NCBI RefSeq assembly: GCF_000003815.2
Contig: NC_049981.1
Coordinates: 27,847,979 to 27,911,978, forward strand
Length of the DNA stretch: 64,000 bases
DNA from: Branchiostoma floridae
Taxonomy: Eukaryota; Chordata; Leptocardii; Amphioxiformes; Branchiostomatidae
Direction: 5' to 3'
Positions 23,501 through 36,200 of the stretch are shown here, piece after piece (the stretch's first letter is position 1; every line of letters starts with the position of its first letter). The position numbers and the translations under genes were made by a program. The notes below the pieces were generated by a model. The model saw only the letters and a list, made by a program, of their open reading frames with translations, was not told the origin of the DNA and did no database searches.

Positions 23501-26500
23501 CTCCCAGGGACCATCCAGGCCTGGGTGCTATCCTGGCTGACTCCATGGGCCTGGGTAAGACTCTGCAGTGTATCACCCTGATATGGACCTTACTGAAGCA
23601 GGGGCCTTACGGGGGCAAGCCAGTCCTGCACAGGATTCTTATTGTCACTCCAGGTGAGATTTTCTAGGATTATTGTACAGTAGGATTGCTATATTACAAT
23701 GCATAATCAAGATACATAAAGATGTATTTAGAATGAAGAAGGGTGTATTTTCCTCCATATTATATTATATTAACTTCTTTTTTCAATGTTTTTCATCTTC
23801 TTTTGAGATCTTACATGTAGATGACTTGTTTTAAATTACAGGTAGTCTTGTCAAGAACTGGGTGAAAGAATTCAAGAAATGGCTGGGGAATGAGCGCTGC
23901 AAAGTGTATGCAGTGGGGCAGGTTTGTGTGTTTTAAAATTAATGAGGCAAAGAATAAAGTATTCTTTTATGTTAACTACATGTAAAAGTACTACTGTACA
24001 GTAACATATTTTCTCTGCTTATCCTAGTCTTACACTGCTGATTCTTTTCAGTTCTATTGACAGAAACCATTAATCAATCAAGTAAATTCTTTTTATGTAT
24101 AGAAAGTGAAAAAAAAACATCTTACTGCAAAAGACAGCTTTACAATTTTAGTATTTGTTTATTTCAGGCTCTCAGGCCCATATGACATAGAGACAAACAT
24201 GAAAAACATAGAATATGTACAACATTTTAAGACAAACTGACAATGTTATGGCTATGTGTAGAGGCGGCGCCAGAGATTGGAGAAAAATGAATTTTCAACG
24301 TAATTCTTCAACTTTGCAGAATGATACTAGTACTCATATTCATGTGACATTTTTGCTTTCCCCAGGACAGCAGAGTTGATGAGTTTGCCCGGTCTCCCCT
24401 CTACCCTGTCATGATCATCAGCTATGAGATGCTGGTCAGGTATGTCAGGGATATAGAGAAGATCAACTTTGACCTGATAGTGTGCGACGAGGGCCACCGG
24501 CTCAAGAATACCAACATCAAGACCACCTCCTCTATCTCAGGGCTATCAGCTAGGAGAAGGATTGTGCTGACAGGTACCTCACTGATCATAGCCATGTTCT
24601 AGGTTGTATAATTTTCCCTTTATTTCCAACAACATCTCTTCATCTTGCATGTGATATTCTCTGGAAAAAAATGTATTGTGTGTATTGAGGAACAAAATTT
24701 TACTTAGTGTACTTTGCTGTCTTGGTATCCCATATGCTAAATTCCTGTGTTTTTTTTTAGAAAAATCATACACCTTGAAAGATGCACCTTTGTCAACTAG
24801 TTTTCTTAGTTCTTGAATTGACAATGAACTTAGGTTAAGTAGATGGGGTCTGCCTGAATTTTCGTTTCTTCTTCCTTATGCTTATTCCTTGACTCAATGG
24901 AAAATCTTAAAGATGATATTAATTCATGCTGTCCATGAATCAATCAACTAAGTACAGTGCTCCTTACCTTGGTAGTGGTAGTATAGAGCAATGTGTCCTT
25001 CATATATTTTGGTGTCCTACATATATTTTGGTGTGTTTTCAAAATACTAGGTTGCACAACTGAATTTCAAGTTGCACCACCTACTATTCACTAATTTCTG
25101 AAAAAAGGTACAATACATGCATGTTTGGCTGATATGAAACGGAGCTGCCTCTGTCTATTTATTTCTTCCAAGTAAATTGACAACAAAATTGAGTTCTGAG
25201 GCTCAAAATTTAAGTTGCACCCTGTGCAACCTGAGTTTAGAAGTAAGTTGCACCAAGCAAAAAGTGGTTGCAATGTGCAAGTGTGCAAGTGGGTATTTTG
25301 CACGCTGTTCCTACATATGTTTTGTTGTGTTTGTGCAGGTACTCCCATCCAGAATGACCTCCAGGAGCTCCACTCCATTGTAGACTTCTGTAACCCCGGG
25401 GTGTTGGGGCCGATCACGGCCTTCAGGAAGGTGTATGAGGAACCAATTGTCAGGTCATTATCTCAGTTTTAAGACCTTCCACTACTTTTCTTTTGAAGAT
25501 AATTTGGTGGCATGATATTGTATCTTAAAGCATCATGGACATGATTTATGGGTGGTTGCTATTACTGTAGGAACATGTTAAATGTACCTTCTCAAGAATT
25601 GGTGTCTGTTCATTAGCAAAGTATAGCTCTATACCAAGGCAGCCTTAGGGAACTATGGAAGAACAAAAGGAATGGGGGATGATGTATAAAAACTCAGTAT
25701 ATGACCTACCTTTTTCATGCCTGGCCGACATTTGGCAACATAGCCCAAACATTAATAAAACTTTGTCAAATCTCTAATCTTGCTCTGTGTCACATAGGGT
25801 TCATTCATGGTTTCTATCAAATAACTTCCATGTTGATTTAAGGCAAAGATCTGAAATCGAGATATTGCTGTCACCATTTCAGATCCCATCAGCCCGGTGC
25901 TACAGAGGCAGAGAAAACGTTGGGCGCGACACGTGCAGAAGAACTGTCTCGCCTCACGGGCCAGTTCACGCTGCGGCGGACAGAAGACGTCAACAACAAG
26001 TACCTCCCGTCCAAGGTGGAGGCTGTTGTCTTCTGCAGACCCACCCCCCTGCAGCTGGACATCTACAGGAAGCTGCTCTGTTCCAGGGTGCTCAAGTCCT
26101 TTCTTTACAGCAATAGGTATGGCATAATTTTAAATACCTGTTTCATAACATTGGTGTCTTTTAAACTCCCAACTTGTGCAAACTTAAGAATCCAAGACAA
26201 CAATCTTTAGTATGATCATCTTACAAAAGACTGCAGCTTTCTTTATCTAAAGTGACCACTCAATTGACCAAAGTAGACAGGTGACAGGGTTTTAAATGCC
26301 TAGCTCATTAAGAAGTGTCTGTAATTACTAATAGCCAGTTAGTCCTTATGCAGAGATTCTGTAGTTCAAGTCTGGATGTATGTACCTTGGTGTGATATAG
26401 ATTTTCTGATGTTGTTTGTACAGACCCACAGATGGCAGTTTACACCTGATGTGTATCTCAGCCCTAAAAAAGCTGTGCAATGATCCCTGCCTGATCTACA

Positions 26501-26600
26501 CTGCTGCAAAAGAGGTATGGTGGTCAGTTTGCTTGAGATCCTCTTCCTCTCTTACTAGTCGCTCTCTCTCTCGACACACACACACACACATACACACACA

Positions 26601-26653
<53 letters not shown>

Positions 26654-29600
26654 ACACGCACACACACACACACATACACACACACACACACACATACATA
26701 CACACACACACACATACACACACACACACATACACACACACACACACATACACACACACACACACATACACACACACACATACACACATGAATCCTGAGT
26801 TTTAATGGGTTGAAATGTTCTGTCTTCTGACCTTCTTTCCTCCCTGCTGCCATACCCTGTGACCAATAGAGAAACAGTAGCCAAATGTTTGAAGCGTGTT
26901 AAAGGTTACGTGACTACTGACCAAATTACAGGTCCTGCCAGATTGCAGATCTCTACCGTGACATATCAACTAGTCTTGATTTCAATTTTCATGTTCTTAA
27001 TGGTTCTTGAGGAATAATCATCCCTGTTTGCTACTCCAGGCAGAAGACAAGGCTCCCAGTTTCCTGGAGGATGAAGATGAACTGTTTGGGTTTGACCAGG
27101 TGGAAGAGTCCATCTACAAGGATGTGCTATCACTCTTTCCCAGGGGATATGATCCAAACAGGTCAGCTTCTTCAGTAGACTTAAACGTCTTTTTAAACAT
27201 GGAAAGTAGAATCACCAAGTCTTTGGTACACTTGGAGAACTGGGGTCACAAGAGCCAACTGGAAGTTTTGTGCCAAGAACTTTATGGAGAACAATGTATA
27301 CAACTGATCTGCATCTGTGATGATGCTTGTAGATGTTTGATAGATTGATTGTTTGATTGTACTCCTGTTTTCTTCAGGATACTTTCCAAGGCTGTCTCCA
27401 GCATGGAATTTTTTCCGGTCAACTCATTGCATGGGAGCCCACGTTAATTTTCATTGTTAAATCTGTCCTGTTAAACTTTCATTATATTTTCATTAATTTC
27501 ACGTCACAAAATTTAGATTTTAAATAATTAATTGATTATTTGAGAATTTACAAGTCATAATCATACACTGTGTAATCTGTGCTTGTTCCCTAACAGTTCA
27601 AGTCCAGAGTATTCTGGTAAGCTGCAGGTCCTGGCTGACCTACTAGGGTCCTTGTACTCAGAAGGACCCAGAGAGAGGATTGTGGTGGTGTCCAACTACA
27701 CACAGACCTTAGACATGGTACAGGTACGTGTCACCACACTTGAACATCAATACAAACTTTCAGCTCTATTAAGGAGTCCATGATCAGTGAAAAGCTTGGT
27801 GAATTACTTGAATCTTCTTCCAACAGACACGTAGCTTCATTTCTGGAATGTCTTAAACATTTTCCAGTCCTGAAATGCTTTCTCCTTTATTCTAGGGGCT
27901 GTGTAAATCACAAGGTTATGGTTATCTAAGGCTGGATGGGAGCACACCTACTGGCAAGAGACAACAGATTGTGGAGAGATTCAACGACAAGTACTGCAGG
28001 TCAGGATATGTTGTAATTACAATTTCACCAGTGATACGAGCAATTGTAAGGATGATGGTATTCTTACTTTTAAGTTCAGATACTGAGCATTGCAAGAGTT
28101 TTGTGGGATGTTCACTGGTAAAACTCACTGACACTAATTTTAGGGACAAGAAAGAACAAAACACAACAGAACACTCTGGATGCTTTTTAGACACGAATCA
28201 ATTTTATTTTAACTGTCAGTATACTAAAAACAAAAACTAAGATTGGATACTAAGGTTCATCCCATTTGTAACAACTGCCGGCCATCATCCAAAGAATGTA
28301 AGGAGATTCTATCCCTACTTACACCCACCCACAGTTTAATTATGAGCCATCCTCGTTGAGGTGATCATGTTTCAATACAAAGGGCAGCATCTCAATGGAG
28401 TGAAATAATGTGCAAATGTTGATTATTTATAAAGGAAACATCTGCTTTCTCATGTTGTCAAATGTGTCAAAAACACAAAAATTCTACAAAGGGAGTTCTA
28501 GGACAACTGGTAGTCAGCTCCTTCTGATTTCCTCTCTTTGGTTCATCTCTCCCCTCCCTGTATGTTGTTTATATAGAGACTTTGTGTTCCTCCTGAGTAC
28601 CAAGGCTGGTGGGGTGGGGCTGAACCTGATCGGAGCGTCTCGCCTGGTCCTGTACGACATCGACTGGAACCCCGCTAACGACCTGCAGGCCATGGCACGT
28701 GTGTGGCGGGACGGCCAGCCCAGGGTCGTACACATCTACAGGCTCATCACTACTGGTAAAATAACTTGTTGTTTATTGCAAATGTTTAAACTTTGTTCCA
28801 ACACAAAGAAGGGACTCACCATAGATTTTTCTTGTTGTATGTTGATTCTTGAGTATCTTGTTGTTAATCTATTCATCTATTCTGGCTTCACATAGTTCTT
28901 GCGTACCATGTTACTGGAGCTAAACGTACTAGTATCATGTTTAGCATACATGTATATAAGATGAACATCCTGTGTATAGATTCATTTAGTTGTGTCCAAA
29001 GTGATTGTCTGCAATGGACATTGCTTTAAACGTTGACCAGGGAGGATGAAAGAGACTTGGGAACTATAATAGGTCTACAGGGCTATTTGCATCAATACCA
29101 GGCCATATGCAACAAACTAGCGTACTGTGTTTACCTTATTTGCATGTATACATAAATGTCGATTTGGGCAGGCATTACCATGCTACCCAAACACACAAAA
29201 GAAATAATTCCTATGAAGACAAAAATGGAAGCAAAGTTTCATATGACATTTAATGACCATTTCAGCCCAAACATTAAGACATATGTCCAGCCTCCAGGGA
29301 AGGCTTTTTTTCTAATTAAGTTTAGTTCAGACTTTTGGCATCTCCCCTGGAACAAATGATGTGTGCTTTTGCTATAGGTCTATTCAATGTTTATTTATTA
29401 AGTGAACCTTTTCTTGGAAGAAGGGTTTGTAGTTACTGCAGATATGATGTTCTGTGTGATCCATGATTGTCAGAGGTCTCCAATTAGACGCAGGTAACAT
29501 ACTTGTTGAACACATGACTCTCTATTTTCTAACAGGAACCATAGAGGAGAAGATCTACCAGCGACAGATCAGTAAACAGGGTCTGAGTGGGGCGGTGGTG

Positions 29601-30364
29601 GATGCCAAGAGCTCCAGTAAGGTGCAGTTCTCAGCAGAGGACCTGAAGGATCTCTTCACTCTACATGAGGACACAGACAGTGTCACACATGACCTGTTGG
29701 ACTGTGCTGGTAAGACATCATCATGTGTTTTCTGGACCTGGTAAGGGATACATTAAAAAAATTGTATGTGTGTTTGTATGTACATGTCGGAGTGCATGTG
29801 TGTGTATGTGTATCACTCACTCATCCTCACTGCATATCAGTCTTCCCTGTGTCCTTGTATGTGTATGTGTATGTGTACATGTTTGTGTGTATTTGTGTGC
29901 ATGTATGTATGTACAATCGCTGTATACTTAGTGATAATCAATCTCTTTCTATTTGGGTGTGGTCAGCAGTTTCACCGACTGCAGTGCTGCCTTTTCATGG
30001 TAGGTGGCACTGCAAGATGTGTTCCTTTGGGCTTGACATCATAGAGGGAAATGTCCAGCGTTTGCTTGCAGATAGATATTCTATTGGTATGATCCAGATA
30101 CACATCCTGTGCCTTGCAGTGCCTGGTGGTGACTGTTCAGGCTGCCCTGGCTCAGACCGACCCCAGACCAGCGCGGTGTCGCGCCCCTGTCAGCTGGGCC
30201 AGCCCCAGTCTGCCAGCCTGCTGAAGTCTAACCTGTCCATGGCAGAACTGCTGGGGTGGACACACTACAGGGGGCCGCTGGAGCACCAGGACATCCAGGA
30301 CTACCATCTGTTGTCTTCAGCAGAGAACATCAGCTATGTCTTTGTCAATGAAACTAACAGTTAA
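20598..30364 (+). CDS. RAD54B: RAD54B, SWI2/SNF2-family DNA-dependent ATPase, 16 exons, complete
   Basis: Exons with consistent phases: 20598-20699, 21047-21667, 22243-22444, 22801-22969, 23508-23653, 23842-23921, 24366-24573, 25339-25453, 25883-26116, 26424-26514, 27040-27161, 27597-27723, 27896-27999, 28577-28755, 29536-29709, 30120-30364 (972 aa; human is about 910). It starts [10 protein letters not shown], as human RAD54B does, and an in-frame TGA precedes the ATG. The N-terminal module has [15 protein letters not shown]. The motor core has motif I DSMGLGKT (about 376-383), DEGH (481-484), LTGTPIQN (508-515), [11 protein letters not shown] (781-791) and [11 protein letters not shown] (811-821). 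C-terminal HDLLDC is also family-typical. RAD54B is nuclear and stimulates RAD51-mediated strand exchange in recombination repair. Odd point: Ser377 replaces the usual Glu of DEMGLGKT. Orthology to RAD54B rather than RAD54L is clear from the N-terminus. Confidence 0.97.
25051..25290. repeat. GTTGCAC-rich repeat in RAD54B intron 7
   Basis: The heptamer GTTGCAC or its AAGTTGCACC context occurs about six times in 240 bp, ending shortly before the exon 8 acceptor at 25338. It looks like a decayed dispersed repeat; it has no open frame of interest. Confidence 0.5.
26572..26789. repeat. (CA)n microsatellite in RAD54B intron 10
   Basis: About 218 bp of CA dinucleotides interrupted by TA steps, 58 bp after the exon 10 donor. 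It creates spurious His/Thr frames on plus and Val/Cys frames on minus. Confidence 0.98.
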
Positions 30365-30531
30365 CAATCTTAGTGCCTCAGATGTAGCTGATAATATTAT
30401 ATTGAAACTGATATGTTATACCTGTTAAGTATTCATAAAAAAATATCTAGGATGTCAGAGTTTTATCACGTACCAGTATTTGCAAAGCCAAACTACATGA
30501 AAATATTTCAATGAAGGTTGGACATCCATGC

Positions 30532-30537
30532 AATAAA
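30532..30537 (+). terminator. Polyadenylation signal candidate for RAD54B
   Basis: AATAAA lies 168 bp after the stop codon. A second AATAAA is at 30976-30981. Either could be used; no cleavage site can be proven from sequence. Confidence 0.5.
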
Positions 30538-30984
30538 GTACACAATTCCAAAGTTACTTTTGTTCAAAACATTTGGATTGTGTAAATGATATGATTAAAG
30601 TAGCAAGATCCAGTTTATAACCTTATCTTGAAGCACTCTCATGTAGTGTGTAGTTTGTGAGGTATTATTTGCAATGATAAGTGGAACCAATACAGTAGTT
30701 GTCAAGTAGTTGGTCGGAAAACGGAAGTTGTTTTCAGAAGATGTTTTCAGAGAGCAAGACAAGGCAACTAGATGTGTATTTTACACCTGTCTACCAACAA
30801 TGTATGCCTCATATAGGACTTCAACTATTACTAAGTTATCTAGTACTTCCAAAAAATTCTGTACCATACTGCTGACAAGAGCCTACTGAAAAAGATACAG
30901 GATAGGATATAGCTATTTATCTCTTTTGATATGACTCAAAGAACTTGAAAATGTCTATTTGTAACAAATGTTGATAATAAAAAC

Positions 30985-31646
30985 TTGATGTAACACAAAT
31001 GTTGTCCTGTAAATTACTGGACATCAGTTGATTCAGAACATGTTACCACTGTGAAGAAACCAGAAAGGCAACATTTTCCCAAAAATGCAGAAACATGTCT
31101 TTGAACAAGTACTATTATCTGGATAATGATAAGTACATCTGTACATTGTAAAGCTGTTCTTTTGAGGAGAAGGAAGTAACAGAAGACTGGTGTTGGCCAT
31201 GGTACTGATCATGTCATCTTAACAGGGCAGCCTTGCTGTGCTTCACAAATCTGCCAGGTGGCGCTTCAAAATGGCTTTCCTGTTTTCACCTCATGCAACA
31301 TCACTAAGACAAGTTACACTTACAGTTAATGTTGTAAATACGGTACCAGGCATAGTAGATCCTAATGACAGTAGTCCCGGACTTGGGCTTTGTTTGGATC
31401 TGTCATCTTTGAGGGCAAAGACAAATGTGTAATCAGAGGAGTTATCAACCTAGTATTGAAGTGTTTCCCCAAAACCTGTGGCAGAGTAGAACCTGTAACC
31501 ATAGGGGCATCCTCACTAGATAGATTTGAACAACACTGGCAACTAGATGTGTAAAGGTTCGTTGTGATAGGCCGGTAGGGTATTTTAACCAGCTGCTACC
31601 AGGTGCCTGTGAAGCTGTTGTGTTACGTGGAAAGCCAGTCATAACA
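30985..31646. other. Intergenic DNA, nothing recognised
   Basis: Between the second RAD54B polyadenylation signal and the first MITE upstream of the GST gene I see no splice-supported exon, RNA gene or strong repeat. A 64-codon frame at 31238-31432 has no recognisable similarity. Confidence 0.5.
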
Positions 31647-31763
31647 AATCTCCAGGCAGATCTACCAGTGGCATAAGGAGTTTAGCTGGCCAAGAAGTGT
31701 TCTGTGTCAACGGGGCTTATAACACTACTTGGCCAGCTAAAGTCCTTATGCTGCCTGGAGATT
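31647..31763. mobile_element. 117-bp palindromic MITE, probable 10-bp target duplication
   Basis: The ends AATCTCCAGGCAG and CTGCCTGGAGATT are exact inverted copies, and almost the whole element folds back (GGCATAAGGAGTTTAGCTGG against CCAGCTAAAGTCCTTATGC). The flanks AGTCATAACA (31637-31646) and AGTCATACCA (31764-31773) match at 9 of 10 positions, which reads as an aged target duplication. A second, right-decayed copy is at 57772-57869. Confidence 0.85.
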
Positions 31764-32116
31764 AGTCATACCAGCTGTACAGACACAGATACAGAAAAGT
31801 GGCCTTGTACTATGGACACGTCTCCATGGCAACTGACACTCCCACCAAAGGAATAATGCTCATGTTGCGGTCTGTTTGTGTTTGTAGCAAACATTGTCTA
31901 GTGCACAGAAGTCTTCATCAACTACGATGGACAACCAGGGCACAGTATTAAGGTTTCAAGCGTCTTTAGAATTATATACGGTACCCTAGCACAGTACAGT
32001 ACCACGCAACCTGATACCCCTGCATGATACCCAGTATTGGCAACGCCCTGTAGACTGTCTCACAGGGCAAATGAAAACTGCAAGTCATGACAGCTCCCAG
32101 TTCTGTCCGATTGCTT

Positions 32117-32270
32117 AATCTCCAAGCAGATGTTGGGGGAGGCTAAGTCGTTAAGTTTTGCTTCCAGGTTCTATGACGAAAACTTATGGAGGCAATTTGT
32201 CACAGAAAAGGGATAGTTATAGGAAACAGGAAACAACGACTTTGCCTCCCGCAACATCTGCTTGAAGATT
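32117..32270. mobile_element. 154-bp MITE with AATCTCCAAGCAGATGTTG ends
   Basis: Left AATCTCCAAGCAGATGTTG and right CAACATCTGCTTGAAGATT are inverted copies, followed on the inner side by GAGGC and AAGTCGTT against AACGACTT and GCCTCC. The first eight bases resemble the ends of the element at 31647, so the two may be related families. Shorter fragments with CCAAGCAGATGT or CCAAGCAGACGTTGG occur near 57289 and 58047. No target duplication was found. Confidence 0.75.
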
Positions 32271-33253
32271 ATCCTTATGTAAGTGTAATACGTAAGACAA
32301 TTACATGTAAATAATACCTCAGATAGAAGAAAAGAAAATTGCAAGTCATGACCCATCATCCGATCACCTACTTGATACTTTGTGCACAATGAACTTTCGT
32401 CCTAATTCTCATCTTCTTTACTTACTTGATCGACTTATCTGATTAACAGTGATTTTTACGACAGCCACTTGATGGCCTAGAATGTTGTGTAACTTATTAC
32501 TAGTTTATGCTTTACGGAAAATCAATCTGAAATCAACAGAGAGGACAACATAACAATTGCATATATCTAATGAAGGATTGAGTAGCTTAATACACTTTGG
32601 TCGTAGGCCATGCGCAACCGCGCGGTCATTAGCATTGAGGACCAGTCTTACCCTCATACGGTCAATGAAAAGCGATGTTTTTTCTCTTTGCATATGTGCA
32701 CAATATGACTCAATGACTAAATCGTCTATTTATTTTCACCGAGGAAAATGTCCTGCTCTAATTATAAAATCATATTATTCTAAAGTCTGTCTAACATTTG
32801 CTCCTTGGGGCCATTGTACGTGCGGTTGTGCTTTCCTATTTACTTCAGCGTCATAACGACGAAGGCAGGACACAGGGATGTGAACAAACACCTGTTGAAG
32901 GAAGGACAACGTCCGCTGTCACGCCTCGCTTGGACGGGATACGGGACATTTGATCGCTTCAGCTTATTGTTGACCCAGGCTGCTATCGCCAACTCCCTCT
33001 GTTTGGCACACACTGCCATAGCGACTTCCACACTACTTAAAGAGTTGAGCAAACGCCCTCTTCCATTCACTTGCTGCTTCAAAGCTCCGTGAAGAGGTCG
33101 CGGCACCGCTGTTACTAAAAGCCGATTACTGCGTTGTTGCACGCACCTTGCCTTTGGAAACGTTAGTGCCAAGTGTTGCCGGAAGAATTTACAAGTATCT
33201 CGAGTTGCTGTTGTAAGAACTGTAGTAAAACCGAAGACGGTAAGACATAACTT
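32271..33253. promoter_or_regulatory. Upstream and 5' leader region of the GST gene
   Basis: No exon is recognisable before the first ATG at 33254. The sequence becomes GC- and CpG-richer from about 32800. No clear TATA box is seen near the start, so the 5' end of the transcript is undefined. The first ATG is in poor context (C at -3). Confidence 0.35.
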
Positions 33254-36200
33254 ATGGGTTGTGGTGCAAGTAGTTCCGCACAGACAGCGCCGGCAGCGAA
33301 ACCTCAGGCTCGGAACAACATGGCCCCCTCCGCGCCACCCAAGGTGAAACTCACTTACTTCGACTTCCGAGGCCGGGCCGAGCCCATCAGACTGCTCCTG
33401 GAGGCAGGCGGAGTCAAGTACGAGTTCAACGGCATCTCACAGGAGGAGTGGAAAAACCTCAAACCAAGTAAGTCCAGCTTTTCCCCCACATTTTAGTAGC
33501 GGAGACCTGGAAACTCGAGAAATATTAAGATATAGAAAATTCTAAATTTATAAGAAATGCTGTGATGAAAACTTCTTTTGGTCCTATGCATTTAAGACAA
33601 TTCCGAACAAGCCCAGTCGGCAACGGTGCACAAGACTGAAAAAAATGCAGCAAGGTGTGCGATGAACATGATCTATTCATAAAACGGGTTTTCTTAGAGT
33701 ACAGCGAATCTTGTTAAGTAAGACATGTTAAGATGTTTTAGATAGGGCCAACTAGATGTCGCGAAATTAGCAATTATAAGTCTGCCGTCTAAAATGCATT
33801 GAGACAGGGAAGCCTGAGTTATTCAGGAAAACATTCTCCATGAGCTATGGATGACTTGTGGAGAACAGTGAACTGCCAAAAGTCCGGTTAGAAAGCGTAT
33901 ATCTGGTCATCTTTGTGCAATCTAAGTTTCAATCGTTATCGGACATTGTCATTCGTTGTGGGAAAAACTTTGCAATAGCTTCGCTATCTCTGAGTAGTGT
34001 ATAGAAACGCTGTTTCATCATTGTTTGCGCCGGTGACAGTACCATGACAGGTATGGCCACCCCCGGTCACCTCGCATTGTCTTACCTTTACTCGTGCATT
34101 ATATCTCCATGGTAACGTACAAACATTTGTACTTATTGGTTACCTAACGTGGTCGCTAATGTTGACAAATGGACAAAGGCTGCTCTTTAAGCAAACGATG
34201 ATAGACTTATTTTGAAAACAGTGTAACCACGGACATCCCAAATGTTATCATTACTTTTTACCGTTGATAAGGGCGTGGCATTTCAAATACATCAGTCTTG
34301 CACTTGTTGTGGTTTTATAGAAGGGCCCGGACAAAGTCATTGACCAAATACATGTGCAGGGACAAGTGTTGCATCAGCTATCTACTCTGTTTCTTATTTT
34401 CGTCTCTGAAAGTTTAAGGCTCAAACTGTTTGTTGTTTATCTTACGTTGTATACTACTATAGTTTGGATTACAAAATGAATGAATCCCCCTTCAGACATG
34501 GCTGAGTTTTCAAGGCCATGTTGATTTCACTATATGAATGGCATCTTCTGGGAACCCCAAAACTGATGCGAGCGTACGAAGAAAAACCGTTTGGCCAAGA
34601 AAAGTTAACAATGTTACAGCAATAATAACGGCAATGCTATATATAGCGACGTTAACGGTAATGTTACAACAATTTCACAGCAACGCTGCACCAATGTACA
34701 CCTATCTAATATTGCAGGAGTTGAATGTCTGACCTCACCTTTGCTCTCTCCTCACAGTGGCCATCACAGGAGGCCTGCCCATCCTGGAGATTAACGACAA
34801 GCCGCTGGGAGAGAGTCTGGCCATCGGCAGGTTCGTGGCGAGGAAGAACGGTACGTCTCAATCTCGTGGGCAACTGTTTGAATCACATACAATTATAGCT
34901 CAATCTTAACACATAGCACAGAAGAAACGTACAGATATGCTCATCAAAGAGAACTATCGATTATTTGAATAATTAACATCTTTTGCTCTCATTACTGTTA
35001 ATTGCTTTTCGTGGTTGCATGTTATGAAAAGGCAAATCATCTGAAATATTTCTTCTGTGTGATAACGTTAGTCATTTGGAATTTGGTAAATTAAGCTAGT
35101 CATTTGTAATGAAAACCAATAGACCTCATTTATATAGAAAAATACCATATGTGTTATATTTTCAGAGTGAATTATTGAGAAAGTGACCTAGTATGTTTCT
35201 CCCATATAGATATGACGGGTGCGGATGACTTCGACGCCGCCTGCTGTGACATGATAGTGGACAATGTGAACGAGATCTTCTTCAGCAAGATGGCCCCCGT
35301 CATGTTCATGCCCGAAGAAGAGAGGGTGAGTTTTTTTTTTTCAGCTGCAGCTTGTATGGCCGGAATACCTCCTTGCTCTGATTTGTACATGCATATTCGT
35401 TTTCTCCATCTCCTATGCACGGGAAAAGGTCTCATTATTTTCACTCCGCGTACCGTAGGTACGCTTCGAGTGATTATTTTCACTCCGCGTACCGTAGGTA
35501 CGCTTCGAGTGAAAATATTGTTTTCGTACCGTTTCTTCTTTCTTTCTTTCTTTCTTTCTCCTGTCACGACCTTTAAAGTGATTCCTCTCCGTCGTTCTTG
35601 GACCGAATGACCTGAAATTTGGCACAAGTGTACTTTGGGCCAATACCCTCGGACGTTTTTTTCTGTTTTTTGATAGATACTTTTAAAATGATTTTATGGA
35701 CGTTTTTAGGTGATAATTTGACCAAACTTTATACTTGTGCCTCCCGTGACCAGGTATTAAGTCCTAGGGACCCGAAATTTGGTATGGTAGTGCATGAGAT
35801 ATTTGCTAAAAGGACCCCGTTATCATTTTTGGCTAAAAATCACTTCAAAATGATTTATAAGCCAAGTTGGCGGGTTTTTTCATCTGCGTTTTCGTCTTCA
35901 CCGCCTCTGAGCGTCTCACCATATATGGTAAATGACGTAATTACCTTCCCGCCACCTGTAAGACCAGGTGGCGGCCGTGCACGTGGTCACCCCTGCTTGC
36001 TCTAATAATTAATATTCATGAACAGACGTCGCAAACGTCGTCCGGCGAATGCGGGTGTTCGAATATCTGCTGTTATCAAATTCATGAACGACGAATAATG
36101 ACACGGTGTGAGGGCATTGTTCTCAGCGCTATTGTCACCAAATCAAAGTTTTTTGATAGATACCTTTACAATGATTTTATGGAATCCGATGTTTTTAGGT

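Noticed and set aside
26416-26884. Long His/Thr and Cys/Val open frames
   Set aside because: They read the CA microsatellite on the two strands; only the first part of the plus frame (26424-26514) is a real RAD54B exon.
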